From Verrucomicrobiales bacterium (GTDB lineage Bacteria > Verrucomicrobiota > Verrucomicrobiia > Limisphaerales > SXTU01), in contig SXTU01000189.1 of the NCBI GenBank assembly GCA_005791875.1, positions 1 to 54,641 on the forward strand: a stretch of DNA of 54,641 bases. The letters are read 5' to 3'. Shown here in pieces: positions 8,221 to 17,461 of this stretch (position 1 is the stretch's first letter; each line of letters starts with the position of its first letter). The notes under the pieces were generated by a model that ran no database searches, was not told where the DNA came from, and worked only from the letters and a program-made list of their open reading frames with translations. The position numbers and the translations under genes are program-made.

Positions 8221-9540
8221 ATGCCCTCGCTCAACCGCCGGTCCTTCCTCCGTAACTCCTCCGCCTTCGCCGCAACCGCCGCGTCGCTGCACATCACCAG
8301 CGGCGTGCGCGCGCAAAGCCCGAATAGCAAGTTCACCGTCGGCCTCATCGGTCCGGGCGGCATGGGCACGGGGCACCTCAAGACGCTTGTGAAGAACGAC
8401 GCCCTGGACCTGGCCTACGTGTGCGACGTGGACCAGACCCGGCTCGCGACGGCCGTGAAGAATGCCGAGGACGCCGGCCGCAAAGCGCCCAAGGCCGTCA
8501 CCGACCTTCGCCGCATTTTGGAAGACAAGTCCGTGGATGCCGTCTTCATCGCCACGCCGGACCATTGGCACGCGCCCGCCACCATCCTCGCCTGCGACGC
8601 CGGCAAGCACGTCTATGTCGAGAAGCCCGGTTCGCACAACATCCGCGAGGGCCGGATGATGATCGAGGCCGCGCGCCGGACGAAACGCGTCGTGCAAGTC
8701 GGCACGCAGACGCGCAGCTCGGCGCACATGATGGAAGGCACGGCCAAGGTCCGCAGCGGCGCGATCGGCGACGTGCTGGCCTGCCGCGTCTGGAACAGCC
8801 AGCGCCGCCGAAACATCGGCAAGGCTTTGCCGTCCGCCCCGCCCGCGCATCTGGACTTCGACACTTGGATCGGCCCCGCGCCGATGGTTCCCTACAAGTC
8901 CACACTGCTGCACGCCGTGTGGCGGTGGTATTACGCCTTCGGAGCCGGCGACATGGGCAACGACGGCGTCCACGACATTGATGTCGGGCTGTGGGGCCTG
9001 GACGTCGGCTTCCGGCACCCGAACCGCATCGCGGCGCTGGGCGGGAAGTATTTCTTCGACGACGACCAGCAGTTCCCTGACACGCAGACGTGCATCTTCG
9101 AATGGGAGCTTCCCGGCGGGAAAAAGAAACAGCTCATCTACGAGCAGCGCATCTGGGCCCCTTACGTTCAGGAAGGCTACGAGAACGGCGACGCGTGGTA
9201 TGGCACCAAGGGCTACGTCATCGGCGGCAAGGAATCCGGCTGGCAGATGTTCGCGGAGAAGAACAAGCCGGTCGAATCCGGCAAAGGCTCGCCCGACCTC
9301 CCGGCGCACCACCGCAACTTCCTGGACTGCATCAAGACCGGCGCGCGCCCGAACGCGGACGTGGAAATACACCACTACTCCGCCTGTCTCGTCCACCTCG
9401 GCAACATCGCCACGCGCCTTGGCCGGACGCTGAAGTTTGATTCAGCGAAGGAGCAGTTCATCGGCGACGCCGAGGCGAACGCGCTCGTGCGCCGCGCGTA
9501 TCGCAAGGAAGGCCACTGGGGCGTGCCGAAGGGAGTGTGA
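8221..9540 (+). CDS. Gfo/Idh/MocA-family oxidoreductase, Tat-exported (2)
   Basis: This is a 439-residue protein with the twin-arginine signal 'NRRSFLRNSSAFAATAA', then 'VGLIGPGGMGTGHLKTL' (dinucleotide-binding). 'FIATPDHWHAPATI' and 'KHVYVEKPGSHN' carry the catalytic EKP. The C-terminal domain contains 'GAGDMGNDGVHDIDVGLWGL', the H/D-containing substrate-site region. It is paralogous to the genes at 5399-6697 and 45561-47027. It follows the propeller gene on the same strand after a 178-bp gap holding repeat A2, so cotranscription is possible but not shown. Substrate unknown. Confidence 0.9.
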   Translation: MPSLNRRSFLRNSSAFAATAASLHITSGVRAQSPNSKFTVGLIGPGGMGTGHLKTLVKNDALDLAYVCDVDQTRLATAVKNAEDAGRKAPKAVTDLRRILEDKSVDAVFIATPDHWHAPATILACDAGKHVYVEKPGSHNIREGRMMIEAARRTKRVVQVGTQTRSSAHMMEGTAKVRSGAIGDVLACRVWNSQRRRNIGKALPSAPPAHLDFDTWIGPAPMVPYKSTLLHAVWRWYYAFGAGDMGNDGVHDIDVGLWGLDVGFRHPNRIAALGGKYFFDDDQQFPDTQTCIFEWELPGGKKKQLIYEQRIWAPYVQEGYENGDAWYGTKGYVIGGKESGWQMFAEKNKPVESGKGSPDLPAHHRNFLDCIKTGARPNADVEIHHYSACLVHLGNIATRLGRTLKFDSAKEQFIGDAEANALVRRAYRKEGHWGVPKGV

Positions 9541-9546
9541 GGCTCC

Positions 9547-9622
9547 GGTAGGGCGCGTCTGTCCCAGCGCGCCGCTTCGTGACCAATGCTGCGGCGGCGC
9601 GCTGGGACAGACGCGCCCTACC
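9547..9622. repeat. Dispersed palindromic repeat family B (copy 1)
   Basis: GGTAGGGCGCGTCTGTCCCA plus GCGCGCC pairs with GGCGCGCTGGGACAGACGCG plus CCCTACC across an 18-20 nt spacer. This is almost perfect over about 28 bp. It fills the whole gap between two convergent genes and could act as a bidirectional transcription stop. A second copy lies at 38292. Confidence 0.85.
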
Positions 9623-9624
9623 TT

Positions 9625-12600
9625 CTACTGCGGCAGTTGCAGGTGGACCACGCCGCTCTGGCTCTGGCCGAGGAAGTAGCCGGAGGTCCAGCCACGCTTT
9701 TGCAGCAGCGCGCCTCGGAACGCGGTCTCCTGCTTTGTGGCAGGATGGATGAAGGTTCCCTCCACGTAGCCGGTGTCAGGCCGGAAATTCCACGCGAAGT
9801 GCTGGAGCACTTGATGGCCCGGCATGCCGGCAACCAAGGACAGCCCGGAGTCGCCGAGGACGATCTTTTCCAGATTGCCGCCGCTCAACATCCCACCGAC
9901 GCGCTGGTCGCCGCGCACCGCCGCGCCGCCGCCGGGCGTGTAGAGGTTCCCGAAGAGGTGCCGGCGTGTGGAGAAGCCGTTGGGATAGTAGCGGTCCTGC
10001 GGCGAGAGCGGCTTGTGCCAGATGACCTCGCCGAACGCGTCGAGGCCGGGGTCCTTGGAGACGGTGATCCAGCCCAGCAACATGCCGCGCCCACCGGCAA
10101 GCGGGACATGGAGCGGCCAGAGACCGTTGCGACCCATCACAGCCTCGTGGCGCACGAGCGTGCCGTCGGGAAGCTCGCCGGAGAACCTCACCTTGCCCGC
10201 GCCGTCCACAACGATCTCGCCGAACGCATCGCCGCCCGGGCTGGCCGGGGAGTTTGTCGCCATCGCCATGACGAACGTGTAGCGGCCCGCGAGCGGAGTG
10301 AAGCTGCTGCGGCCATCATAGACTTGCCGGTAGGCGAACATCTCGACGCCTTGGCCGTCATCGCTGAAGCGGCCCATCAGGCGCTCGCCCGCCACGGTGT
10401 CGAGCTGGAGCGAGACGGTCAGTGGCGAGAGGCCCGCGCGCGCGACGGTCGTGGTGGCCTGGCCGTTCAGGTCGAACTGCCCGCTCATCGCGTGGCTCGC
10501 GACGCCCTGCCGCAGCGAGCCGGTGTAGCTGCCGTCCGCCGCGACCGCGAGCTGGAAGAAGCCGCACCGCGACGGCGCGAGGGAGTTGGTCGGATACAGG
10601 AGGCCGTTGAACACGCCCCGGCTCAGGCTGGCCACGCGCGGGGCGAAGTTCGCCTCGATCACCAAGTTGGGTTGCATGGTGAATTGCAGCGATGGCGACA
10701 CGCCGCTGACGCCACCGCTCCAGCCGGTGAAGACGTGGCCCGCCGCCGGAGTGGCTCGCACTTCGTAACCGACTCCGACGTCCAGGAGCCGCCCGTGTCC
10801 GTCCGGCGTCACGGTGCCCGCGCCGTTGACGCGCACCGTCAACACGCTGCCCACGGGATAGTGGAGCGTGCGCTGGAGCGGCACAGATTCGTTGCCCGCC
10901 TGGTCCACGGCGCGGACGCGCACGGTGTTCGGGCCGGGCCACGCAGCGCTTTGGAACATCCATGTGTCCGTGCCTTGCGCACGCTCCCACGGGCCGTTGT
11001 TGACGGAGACTTCGACGCGAGCCACGGACACGTTGTCGCGGGCCGCGCCTTGCAACGTAAACGCGGCGGATGACAAACGCGTGCCGTCGTCGGGCGAGGT
11101 GATCGCGACCTCGGGCAGCTCGCGCTCCATGTTGTAGCCGAACTGGAAGTTCGCCGAGAGGATCGTGCCAGTGCGCATGACGAAGCGGAGCACCGGCGAA
11201 GTGGATTCGATGCTGCCAGTCCAGCCGACGAACGCCGCGCCGCGCGCGGGCTGCGCCTCGACTGTGTAGGTCTGGCCGACTTCGAGTTCCGCGCCGTTGA
11301 GGTCGGGAATGACCTTGCCCGCGCCCGTGGCATAGACGCGGAGGACGGCCCGCACGCGGCCGGCGATGACTTCCATGGAGGGGCCTTGCAGCTCGGTGAT
11401 GCCCTGCTGCGCGGTCTTGCCGGGCCGCATCTCGCGGACCTCGCGCGGCGGGGCGGGCATCTGCGGCATGCCGGGCATGTTCGTCTGCATTGCCATCGCG
11501 CGAGGGAGAAACAGGTTGTTCTGGTTCGTGACGGGTGCGTATTGCACGCGGGGGAAGTTGGTGGCGTTCAGCGCGCCGGGCGCGGTCGCACGCGGGTCGC
11601 GCACCACGATGTTGTTCGGCGGCCACTGCGCGGCGGGGCGGGGCTGCTGCGCGGACTGCGGCTGGCCTTGCTGCGCCTGCTGGTCCTTCTTGCTGCGGAC
11701 GAAGAAGCCGCCGACGCGCGACCAGAAACCTGGCTTCTCCTCGCGGGCTTGAGGCTCAGCAGCGGCTTCAGGGACCGGCTGCACAACTTGGGGAACTGCA
11801 AACTGCGGAACTGCGGCTTGCGGGACCGGCTGGACAAACTGCGGCGGCGGCGGCGGCGCCTGCAGCATTGCGGCGCGCTGCTTGATCAACTCGATCTGCT
11901 CCGCGAGCGGGTCCACCGTCGGCTGCGCTGGCGTGAAGAACGAAGCGGGCGGCGGGGCGGGCGCGGCGGGGCGGGCGAGTTCTGCGGAGTCGGAAATATA
12001 CTTGAGCGGCACGCTGGGAGCGGCGACCACCGGAGCGGTCACGGTCGGAGGCGGAGGTGCGACCGGCGTGGGGAGAACGGGCGTCGTCACCACTGGCACC
12101 GGGACTGGAGCCACGGTTGGCGGCGTGGGCACGGACACGACAGCTTGCGGGACTGGGGCGACGAGCGCGGCGGGCGCTTCTGTCTTCACCTTCGGTTCGG
12201 ACGAGCCGCCACCGAAGAGACGGCGGAAGAAACCGCCCGAAACCGGCTCCCACTTCTGACGTTCGGCCTCGATGCGACGGCGCTCGGCGGCCTGCTCAAG
12301 CGCGGCGGCGCGGGCCTGGCGGTCAGCTTCCGCGCGCGCGGCCTTCTCGGAACCGGCCATCACCTTTCGTGCAATTTCCTGTTCCTTCGCGTTCATGCGC
12401 GCGATCTCGGCGGCGGCCTTCGCCTCCAGCTCGGCTTTCGCCTTGGCCTCGGCAAGCTCGCGGGCTGCGGCGGTTTCCTGCGCCTTGCGCTCGGCGTCCT
12501 GCTGCAGCTTGGTCTGGCGCGCGACATCCATCGCGGCGCGGCGATCCGCGTCGGCCTTGCGCTTGGAGGCCTCGCGCTGGTCGGCCTCCTGTTTGGCGAG

Positions 12601-14151
12601 GCGCGCCAGCTCGGCGGCGGAGAGTGCGCGGCGATAATCTTCCTGCCCCTGCGCCTTGCGGGCCAGCTCGGCCTCCTTCAGGACGCGCGCGTTGTCGGCG
12701 AGCATCTTGGCGTTTGCATCGGCCTCGGCCTTTTTCTCGGCGAGGCTTGCGGCCTTCGCGTCACGCGCGGCCTTCGCATCGGCCTCGGCCTGGGCTTTGG
12801 CAAGGCGCTTCGCCTCGACAGAGGCGTCGGGCAACTTGGGCGGCTTGGGCGCAACGGGAGGCAGAACCGCCGCGGCCTTCGCGCGCGCGGCGGAGTCTTT
12901 CTTCGCGTTCATTGCCAGGTCGCGCGCGGCTTGGGCGCGGGCGAACTCCTCGGCAGCCGCGCCCTTGTCCGTGACGGCCAGCGGCTTCGTGTCCTGAACC
13001 GGGAAGGCCGGGCGCACGACCGGCGCGGCAAATTGCATGGGCGAGGGATCAACCTGCGCCCCGGTCTGGCGCGCGTCACCGCGGAACTTGGTCCATGCGC
13101 CGGCAGCCGGGCCGCCGCCGCCCTTGACCGCGTAAAAGCGGTGGTTCCAGCCGCCGAAGTAAACCACGCCGTTGGAAGCAAGCGCGGGTGACGCGGAGAT
13201 GGCCGAGTCCGTGGTGAACTCCCAACGCTTCAGACCCACGCCGCTGATGGCGTGCAGGCTGTTGTCATACGAGCCGAAATAGACGGTGTCGTCGCTGCTG
13301 ACGGCGGGCGTGGAGCGGACCCAGCCGCCGGTCGCGTAGCTCCAGAGCTTGAAGCCGTCCGGCGCGAATGCGTAGAGCTTGCGGTCGTCGGAGCCGATGT
13401 AAATCACACCGTTCGGCCCGACCGCTGCCGAGCCGCGCACCGCTGCGCTCGTGGCGAAGGTCCACTTCTTTTGACCATTGGGATTGATGGCATACACGTG
13501 GCCATCGAACGCGCCGAAATAAATCGTGCCGTCAGGGCCGATGGCGGGCGAGGAGTTCACCTTCTCCGAGGCCTTGAACTTCCACTTCACCTTGCCCCAG
13601 AAATCCACCGCGTAGAGCACGCCGCTGAGCGATGCGACGTAGATCGTGCCGTCACGTCCGACCGCCGGTGAGGAAACGACTGCGTCCTCCAACTCCAGCT
13701 CCCAGCGTTTCATGCCCTCACCGTTTATCGCGTAGAGCGTCTTCTGCATCGTGCCGAAGAAAACGGAGTTGCTCGCGCCGAGCGCAGGCGAGGAGACGAT
13801 TTTGCCGTTCGAGCGGAAGCGCCATTTTTCCACGCCGTCCGCGCCGACCGCGTAGAGGTAGCCGTCCACTGAGCCGATGATCACCGTGCCATCCGCGGCC
13901 ACGGCGGGCGAGGCCACGAGCGCGTCGCCCGTGGGGAACTCCCACTTGCCGTTGCCCTGCGGGTCGAAGGCATAGAGCTTCCCGTTGTCCGCGCCGAAAT
14001 AAACCGTGCCGTCCGCGCCGAGGGCGGGCGAGGACTGGATGGAATGGCCGGTGTAAAACTCCCAGAGCTTGGTGCCGGCGGGCTGGTCGAACGCGCTGAC
14101 GAAGCCGAGTAGCAGCAGCGCGGTGAGGAGGAATTTGGCGTTGTGTCTCAT
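9625..14151 (-). CDS. Giant exported protein: 8-blade propeller, coiled coil, Pro-rich region, Ig-like domains
   Basis: This is a 1508-residue secreted or cell-surface protein. A signal peptide (MRHNAKFLLTALLLLGFVSA) leads into eight nearly exact 40-residue propeller repeats (about 35-350; core S-S-P-A-[VI]-G-x-D-G-T-[IV]-Y). A long Ala/Lys/Glu/Arg coiled coil of TolA type follows (about 390-640), then a Pro/Val-rich stretch (about 660-800). Two InlB/'bacterial repeat' modules ('GAGKVIPDLNGAELEVGQ' and 'GAGTVTPDGHGRLLDVGV') flank an Ig-like module ('LPEVAITSPDDGTRLSSA'). The C-terminal roughly 300 residues are beta-rich and of unknown function. No enzyme motif is seen. It may be a surface scaffold or envelope-spanning tether. 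Confidence 0.85.
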   Translation of the reverse strand: MRHNAKFLLTALLLLGFVSAFDQPAGTKLWEFYTGHSIQSSPALGADGTVYFGADNGKLYAFDPQGNGKWEFPTGDALVASPAVAADGTVIIGSVDGYLYAVGADGVEKWRFRSNGKIVSSPALGASNSVFFGTMQKTLYAINGEGMKRWELELEDAVVSSPAVGRDGTIYVASLSGVLYAVDFWGKVKWKFKASEKVNSSPAIGPDGTIYFGAFDGHVYAINPNGQKKWTFATSAAVRGSAAVGPNGVIYIGSDDRKLYAFAPDGFKLWSYATGGWVRSTPAVSSDDTVYFGSYDNSLHAISGVGLKRWEFTTDSAISASPALASNGVVYFGGWNHRFYAVKGGGGPAAGAWTKFRGDARQTGAQVDPSPMQFAAPVVRPAFPVQDTKPLAVTDKGAAAEEFARAQAARDLAMNAKKDSAARAKAAAVLPPVAPKPPKLPDASVEAKRLAKAQAEADAKAARDAKAASLAEKKAEADANAKMLADNARVLKEAELARKAQGQEDYRRALSAAELARLAKQEADQREASKRKADADRRAAMDVARQTKLQQDAERKAQETAAARELAEAKAKAELEAKAAAEIARMNAKEQEIARKVMAGSEKAARAEADRQARAAALEQAAERRRIEAERQKWEPVSGGFFRRLFGGGSSEPKVKTEAPAALVAPVPQAVVSVPTPPTVAPVPVPVVTTPVLPTPVAPPPPTVTAPVVAAPSVPLKYISDSAELARPAAPAPPPASFFTPAQPTVDPLAEQIELIKQRAAMLQAPPPPPQFVQPVPQAAVPQFAVPQVVQPVPEAAAEPQAREEKPGFWSRVGGFFVRSKKDQQAQQGQPQSAQQPRPAAQWPPNNIVVRDPRATAPGALNATNFPRVQYAPVTNQNNLFLPRAMAMQTNMPGMPQMPAPPREVREMRPGKTAQQGITELQGPSMEVIAGRVRAVLRVYATGAGKVIPDLNGAELEVGQTYTVEAQPARGAAFVGWTGSIESTSPVLRFVMRTGTILSANFQFGYNMERELPEVAITSPDDGTRLSSAAFTLQGAARDNVSVARVEVSVNNGPWERAQGTDTWMFQSAAWPGPNTVRVRAVDQAGNESVPLQRTLHYPVGSVLTVRVNGAGTVTPDGHGRLLDVGVGYEVRATPAAGHVFTGWSGGVSGVSPSLQFTMQPNLVIEANFAPRVASLSRGVFNGLLYPTNSLAPSRCGFFQLAVAADGSYTGSLRQGVASHAMSGQFDLNGQATTTVARAGLSPLTVSLQLDTVAGERLMGRFSDDGQGVEMFAYRQVYDGRSSFTPLAGRYTFVMAMATNSPASPGGDAFGEIVVDGAGKVRFSGELPDGTLVRHEAVMGRNGLWPLHVPLAGGRGMLLGWITVSKDPGLDAFGEVIWHKPLSPQDRYYPNGFSTRRHLFGNLYTPGGGAAVRGDQRVGGMLSGGNLEKIVLGDSGLSLVAGMPGHQVLQHFAWNFRPDTGYVEGTFIHPATKQETAFRGALLQKRGWTSGYFLGQSQSGVVHLQLPQ

Positions 14152-14321
14152 GCGAGTCGGCGCGCGGCACTGGCCCCGGGGCCGCTTCTAAGTTCGATGC
14201 GGTGATTACTCACTTCTGGCGGGAGTTTTTCAAGGTTTAACGCGGCGCGAACCCGGAAGTTGCGCCGGGAAAAATCCTGTCCTTTTCCCCGCCGCTGCCG
14301 AAACTGGCCCGCAACCGCCCG

Positions 14322-15740
14322 ATGAATGCCCGTCTGCGCCTGCTGCTGCCGCTCTTCGTCTTCCTCGTCGGCGTGTCGTTGTCAGCCGCCGCGCCGCCGG
14401 TGCGCCCCCCGAACTTCGTCTTCCTCCTCGCCGATGACATGCGGCCCGACGCCATCGGCGCGTTGGGTCACCCGGTGCTGAAGACACCGCATCTGGACTC
14501 ACTTGTGCGCGAGGGCACCGCTTTCACCCGTGCGGTCGCCGCGTATCCGATCTGCCACGTCAGTCGCGCGGAGATGCTCACCGGTTGCACGGCGTTCCGC
14601 AGCGGCGTGCAGTATCGTGGCACCAAGCTCGACCCGAAACTCGCCCTCTGGCCGGAGACGCTCCGACGCGCTGGCTACGCCACTTGGTATGCCGGCAAGT
14701 GGCACACCGACGGCCAACCCAAGCAGCGCGGCTACACCGGCACGCGCGCCCACTACAGCAGCGGTGGAGGGGCGGGCAAGACACCTTCTCCCGACCACGC
14801 CGGACGCCCCGCGACCGGCTACGTGGGCTGGACCTTCAAGACCGACGATGGTCAGGTGGAACTCGACAAAGGCGTCGGCCTCACGCCGGACACCGACCGA
14901 TTCATCGCGGACGGAGCCGTCGAAGTCATTCGCCGCAAGCCGGAGCAGCCGTTCTTCCTCCACGTCAACTTCACCGGCCCGCACGACCCGCGCATCTGGC
15001 CGCGTGGCTACGAGCACCGTTGCGACCCGAAGCAAATCCCGCTGCCGAGGAACTTCGCGCCGCAGCACCCGTTTGATCACGGCAACGCCAAGGGCCGCGA
15101 CGAAGTCCTGCTCCCTGTTCCGCGTCCGTCCGATGAAGTCCGCGCCGAGCTGGCCGTGTATTACGCCGTCATCGCGCACCTCGACGCGCAATTGGGCCGT
15201 ATCCTCGCCGCGCTCAAGGAGACCGGGCAGTTGGAAAACACCGTGGTGATCTTCTCCAGCGACCAGGGCCTCGCACTCGGCAGCCACGGACTCGTTGGGA
15301 AACAAAACCTCTACGAGCACACGTTCGGCGTGCCGCTGCTCCTGCGCGGGCCGGGCATCCCGCGCGGTCAGCGCGTGGACGCCGCGTGTTATCTCCGCGA
15401 CCTCTTCCCGACCGCCTGCGAACTCGCCGGCCTCGCGATTCCCGAGACCGTCCAAGGCCGCAGCCTCGCGCCCATCCTGTCCGGCAAAGCGAAGTCCGTT
15501 CACCCGCACGTCATCGGCTACTTCACCAACACCCAGCGTGCGATCCGCGACGGCCGCTGGAAGCTCATCTGGTATCCGCAGGCGAAACGCGACCAACTCT
15601 TCGACCTCGCGAACGACCCCGACGAACTGCGCGACCTTTCATCTGAACCTCGTCACGCCGGCAAAATCACCGAGTTGAAGGCGAAGCTCGAAGCGTGGTT
15701 GAAGAAAAACGGCGACCCACTGTTCGCCCCGGCCCGGTGA
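14322..15740 (+). CDS. Exported sulfatase, iduronate-2-sulfatase-like (1)
   Basis: This is a 472-residue type I sulfatase. After a signal peptide (about 1-25) comes 'PNFVFLLADDMRPDAIGA', whose paired Asp residues bind Ca. The formylglycine site is 'YPICHVSRAEMLTG', giving C-x-V-S-R with the key Arg present but Val in place of the commonest Pro/Ala. 'AGKWHTDGQP' and 'FFLHVNFTGPHDPR' provide further active-site residues. 'IFSSDQGLALGSHGLVGKQN' is the late metal and substrate motif. It would remove sulfate from polysaccharides in the periplasm and needs a formylglycine-generating enzyme that is not in this window. It is divergent from the giant propeller gene. Confidence 0.92.
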   Translation: MNARLRLLLPLFVFLVGVSLSAAAPPVRPPNFVFLLADDMRPDAIGALGHPVLKTPHLDSLVREGTAFTRAVAAYPICHVSRAEMLTGCTAFRSGVQYRGTKLDPKLALWPETLRRAGYATWYAGKWHTDGQPKQRGYTGTRAHYSSGGGAGKTPSPDHAGRPATGYVGWTFKTDDGQVELDKGVGLTPDTDRFIADGAVEVIRRKPEQPFFLHVNFTGPHDPRIWPRGYEHRCDPKQIPLPRNFAPQHPFDHGNAKGRDEVLLPVPRPSDEVRAELAVYYAVIAHLDAQLGRILAALKETGQLENTVVIFSSDQGLALGSHGLVGKQNLYEHTFGVPLLLRGPGIPRGQRVDAACYLRDLFPTACELAGLAIPETVQGRSLAPILSGKAKSVHPHVIGYFTNTQRAIRDGRWKLIWYPQAKRDQLFDLANDPDELRDLSSEPRHAGKITELKAKLEAWLKKNGDPLFAPAR

Positions 15741-15821
15741 ACAGCGGTGGTGCGGCTTCGGACGGAATGATGCAGTTGAAACGGAGGTTTTGCTTTCAAC
15801 CCGAACTCCGAAGCCGACGAG

Positions 15822-15955
15822 GTAGTGGGGCAGGCTTCCAGCCTGTCTCAGCGGGCTTCCAGCCCGCGAAGGCCAGCTAGCAATTGGGCACCACTTCTCA
15901 CCGAAGAACGCGGGCAAGATGCCCGGTTGGACAGGCTGGAAGCCTGCCCCACTAG
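15822..15955. repeat. Dispersed palindromic repeat family C (copy 1), composite
   Basis: TAGTGGGGCAGGCTTCCAGC plus CTGTC at the left is mirrored by GACAGGCTGGAAGCCTGCCC plus CACTA at the right. Smaller palindromes (GCGGGCTTCCAGCCCGC, CGGGCAAGATGCCCG) lie between. Together with family F it accounts for most of the 406-bp gap 15741-16146, where I see no gene. Confidence 0.8.
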
Positions 15956-15987
15956 CCGGTCACCGGCTCCGACTTCGGAATTTGGGT

Positions 15988-16115
15988 TCAACGCGGAGAC
16001 GCAGAGGACGCAAAGTTGCGCAGAGCGGAAACGGATCAGGTCATCCAAGCGGTAAGCGCGACTGCGGTGCCCTCTCTTTGTGTTTCTCCGCGTTCTCTGC
16101 GCCTCTGCGGTAAAA
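15988..16115. repeat. Dispersed inverted repeat family F (copy 1)
   Basis: ACGCGGAGACGCAGAGGACG plus CAAAG at the left is mirrored by CTTTGTGTTTCTCCGCGTTC plus TCTGCGCCTCTGCGGT at the right. The roughly 60-bp interior has no reading frame of note. The words match a repeat style I have seen in several phyla. A related pair lies at 43246. Confidence 0.75.
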
Positions 16116-16146
16116 GGAAAGCGACATACAACTGCATCGCTCCAGC

Positions 16147-16722
16147 TCAGAGCCGCTCTGCCAACGCCGCGCTGCTGGCCGCCATGACTGTCTTGTGGAG
16201 TGAGTTGCCGTGCGCATCAATCGTGACGACGGCGGGGAAGTTCTCGATCTCCAATTCCCAAATGGCTTCGGGCGAGCCGAACTCCTCGGCGAAATAGACG
16301 TTGCGAACCTTCTTCACGCACTCGGCCAGCACCTGCGCCGCGCCGCCGATGGCGTGCAGGTAAACACAGCCGTGCTCCTTGCAAGCCGCGAGCGTCTTGT
16401 CGCCCATGCCGCCCTTGCCGATGACGCCGCGCACGCCGAAGTCGCGGATGATCTGCCACTGATACGGCTCCTCGCGGATGGACGTGGTGGGGCCAGCGGC
16501 GGTGCAACGGTAGGATCCATCGGGCTGCTTCATCATGACCGGGCCGCAGTGGTAGATGATGCCGTCGCGCAGCGAGACGCCCGACGGCAGCGCGCCGCCC
16601 TCATGCAGATACTTGTGCACCGCGTCGCGCCCGGTGAAAACGACGCCCGAGATAGAAACCTCGTCGCCGACCTTGAGCGCGCGGACCTGGGCTTCGGTGA
16701 AGGGGAAGGTGAGCTTGGTCAT
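16147..16722 (-). CDS. Fumarate hydratase class I, beta subunit
   Basis: This is a 191-residue swivelling beta subunit of the oxygen-sensitive [4Fe-4S] fumarase/tartrate dehydratase. It carries family motifs 'GVVFTGRDAVHKYLHEGG' (about 26-43), 'HCGPVMMK', 'AAGPTTSIREEPYQ', 'GVIGKGGMGDKT' and 'ENFPAVVTIDAHGNSLH'. With the alpha subunit it interconverts fumarate and L-malate. The matching alpha gene is on the same strand at 22244-23122, about 5.5 kb upstream, although the two are normally adjacent. The island between them probably separated the pair. The start is the ATG ending at 16722; the frame is open further upstream without homology. Confidence 0.92.
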   Translation of the reverse strand: MTKLTFPFTEAQVRALKVGDEVSISGVVFTGRDAVHKYLHEGGALPSGVSLRDGIIYHCGPVMMKQPDGSYRCTAAGPTTSIREEPYQWQIIRDFGVRGVIGKGGMGDKTLAACKEHGCVYLHAIGGAAQVLAECVKKVRNVYFAEEFGSPEAIWELEIENFPAVVTIDAHGNSLHKTVMAASSAALAERL

Positions 16723-16736
16723 GGGCAGGGGGGGAG

Positions 16737-17249
16737 TTAAGCACTTTCGGCACTGGCTTTGGCAATGATGGAATCCAACAACTCTTTGCGAAGATGGAGC
16801 GACGTCCGCATTGGCAACTCGCGGAGCAACTGGAGCATCACGCCCTTGGGAATCTGTCCCCGCCGACACGAACGGAGTATCAGCCCGATGGTGCCGTGAG
16901 TCTGAAAGCCGGCGGCCAAGGCGACGGAGCGCGCAGCTCCATCATCGCTCAGGAGGAATTGCCCGCCCCGCGCCCTCAGGACTGCGAGCGCGGCGCGTTC
17001 GCCCGCGTGCAAGGCCAGTTCATCGGCCAGACGTAACAGGTCGTCGGTCAGTGGCGGTGGCTGGGAGATGATTTCGAGATTGGCCAAGGCTGACAACTGA
17101 AGGCGTGGGCGATGCCTCAACGCTTCGTCCAACACGGGCTGGGGAACGAGCAGGACCCCGAAATCACCCAGGAGGTCAATCCGCCCCAGCTCATCGAGGT
17201 GAATCAACGGTCCTGCATCAAGGACTGCGACAATCTCAGTCGCGGCCAT
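16737..17249 (-). CDS. PIN-like toxin/nuclease (DUF3368-like)
   Basis: This is a 170-residue protein beginning 'MAATEIVAVLDAGPLIHLDE', the usual acidic first motif of PIN/DUF3368 nucleases. An acidic helix follows (GERAALAVLRARG), then 'FLLSDDGAARSVALAAG' carrying the second acidic cluster. It is most simply an RNase toxin of a type II system. It overlaps the end of the small antitoxin-like gene at 17236-17430 by 14 bp, the typical coupled arrangement. An earlier start at 17267 is possible, but the ATG ending at 17249 gives the family N-terminus. Target RNA unknown. Confidence 0.75.
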   Translation of the reverse strand: MAATEIVAVLDAGPLIHLDELGRIDLLGDFGVLLVPQPVLDEALRHRPRLQLSALANLEIISQPPPLTDDLLRLADELALHAGERAALAVLRARGGQFLLSDDGAARSVALAAGFQTHGTIGLILRSCRRGQIPKGVMLQLLRELPMRTSLHLRKELLDSIIAKASAESA

Positions 17250-17430
17250 GCAACCCCCACTCGACATCCGCCATGATTTGCCGCTCCTGCAATTCGACCG
17301 AGTGCCCGCTCAGGTAGCGCCGCAATGCCTCCAGCACGCCTTCCTCCGGTGACTTGAACCAGCCCGCCGCCACCAGCTTGGCAAGCTGCTCGTGGAGCTG
17401 GTCGGGACATTCGATGTTGACGGTCTTCAT
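17236..17430 (-). CDS. Small antitoxin-like protein, partner of the PIN gene at 16737
   Basis: This 64-residue protein opens MKTVNIECPDQLHEQLAKLV, a ribbon-helix-helix-like N-terminus. The middle (SPEEGVLEALRRYL) fits an RHH second helix. The tail (QERQIMADVEWGLHGRD) would wrap the toxin. Overlap with the PIN gene supports an antitoxin role and autoregulation of the pair. The family is assigned by pattern, not alignment. Confidence 0.7.
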   Translation of the reverse strand: MKTVNIECPDQLHEQLAKLVAAGWFKSPEEGVLEALRRYLSGHSVELQERQIMADVEWGLHGRD

Positions 17431-17461
17431 GGCTCCTTTGTCGCACAGGCCGGCGTCCGTT

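Noticed and set aside
11386-13191. Long forward frame of 601 codons
   Set aside because: It lies opposite the Ala/Lys/Arg-rich coiled coil of the giant protein. Its product is low-complexity Arg/Gly/Leu, typical of a shadow frame in GC-rich DNA.
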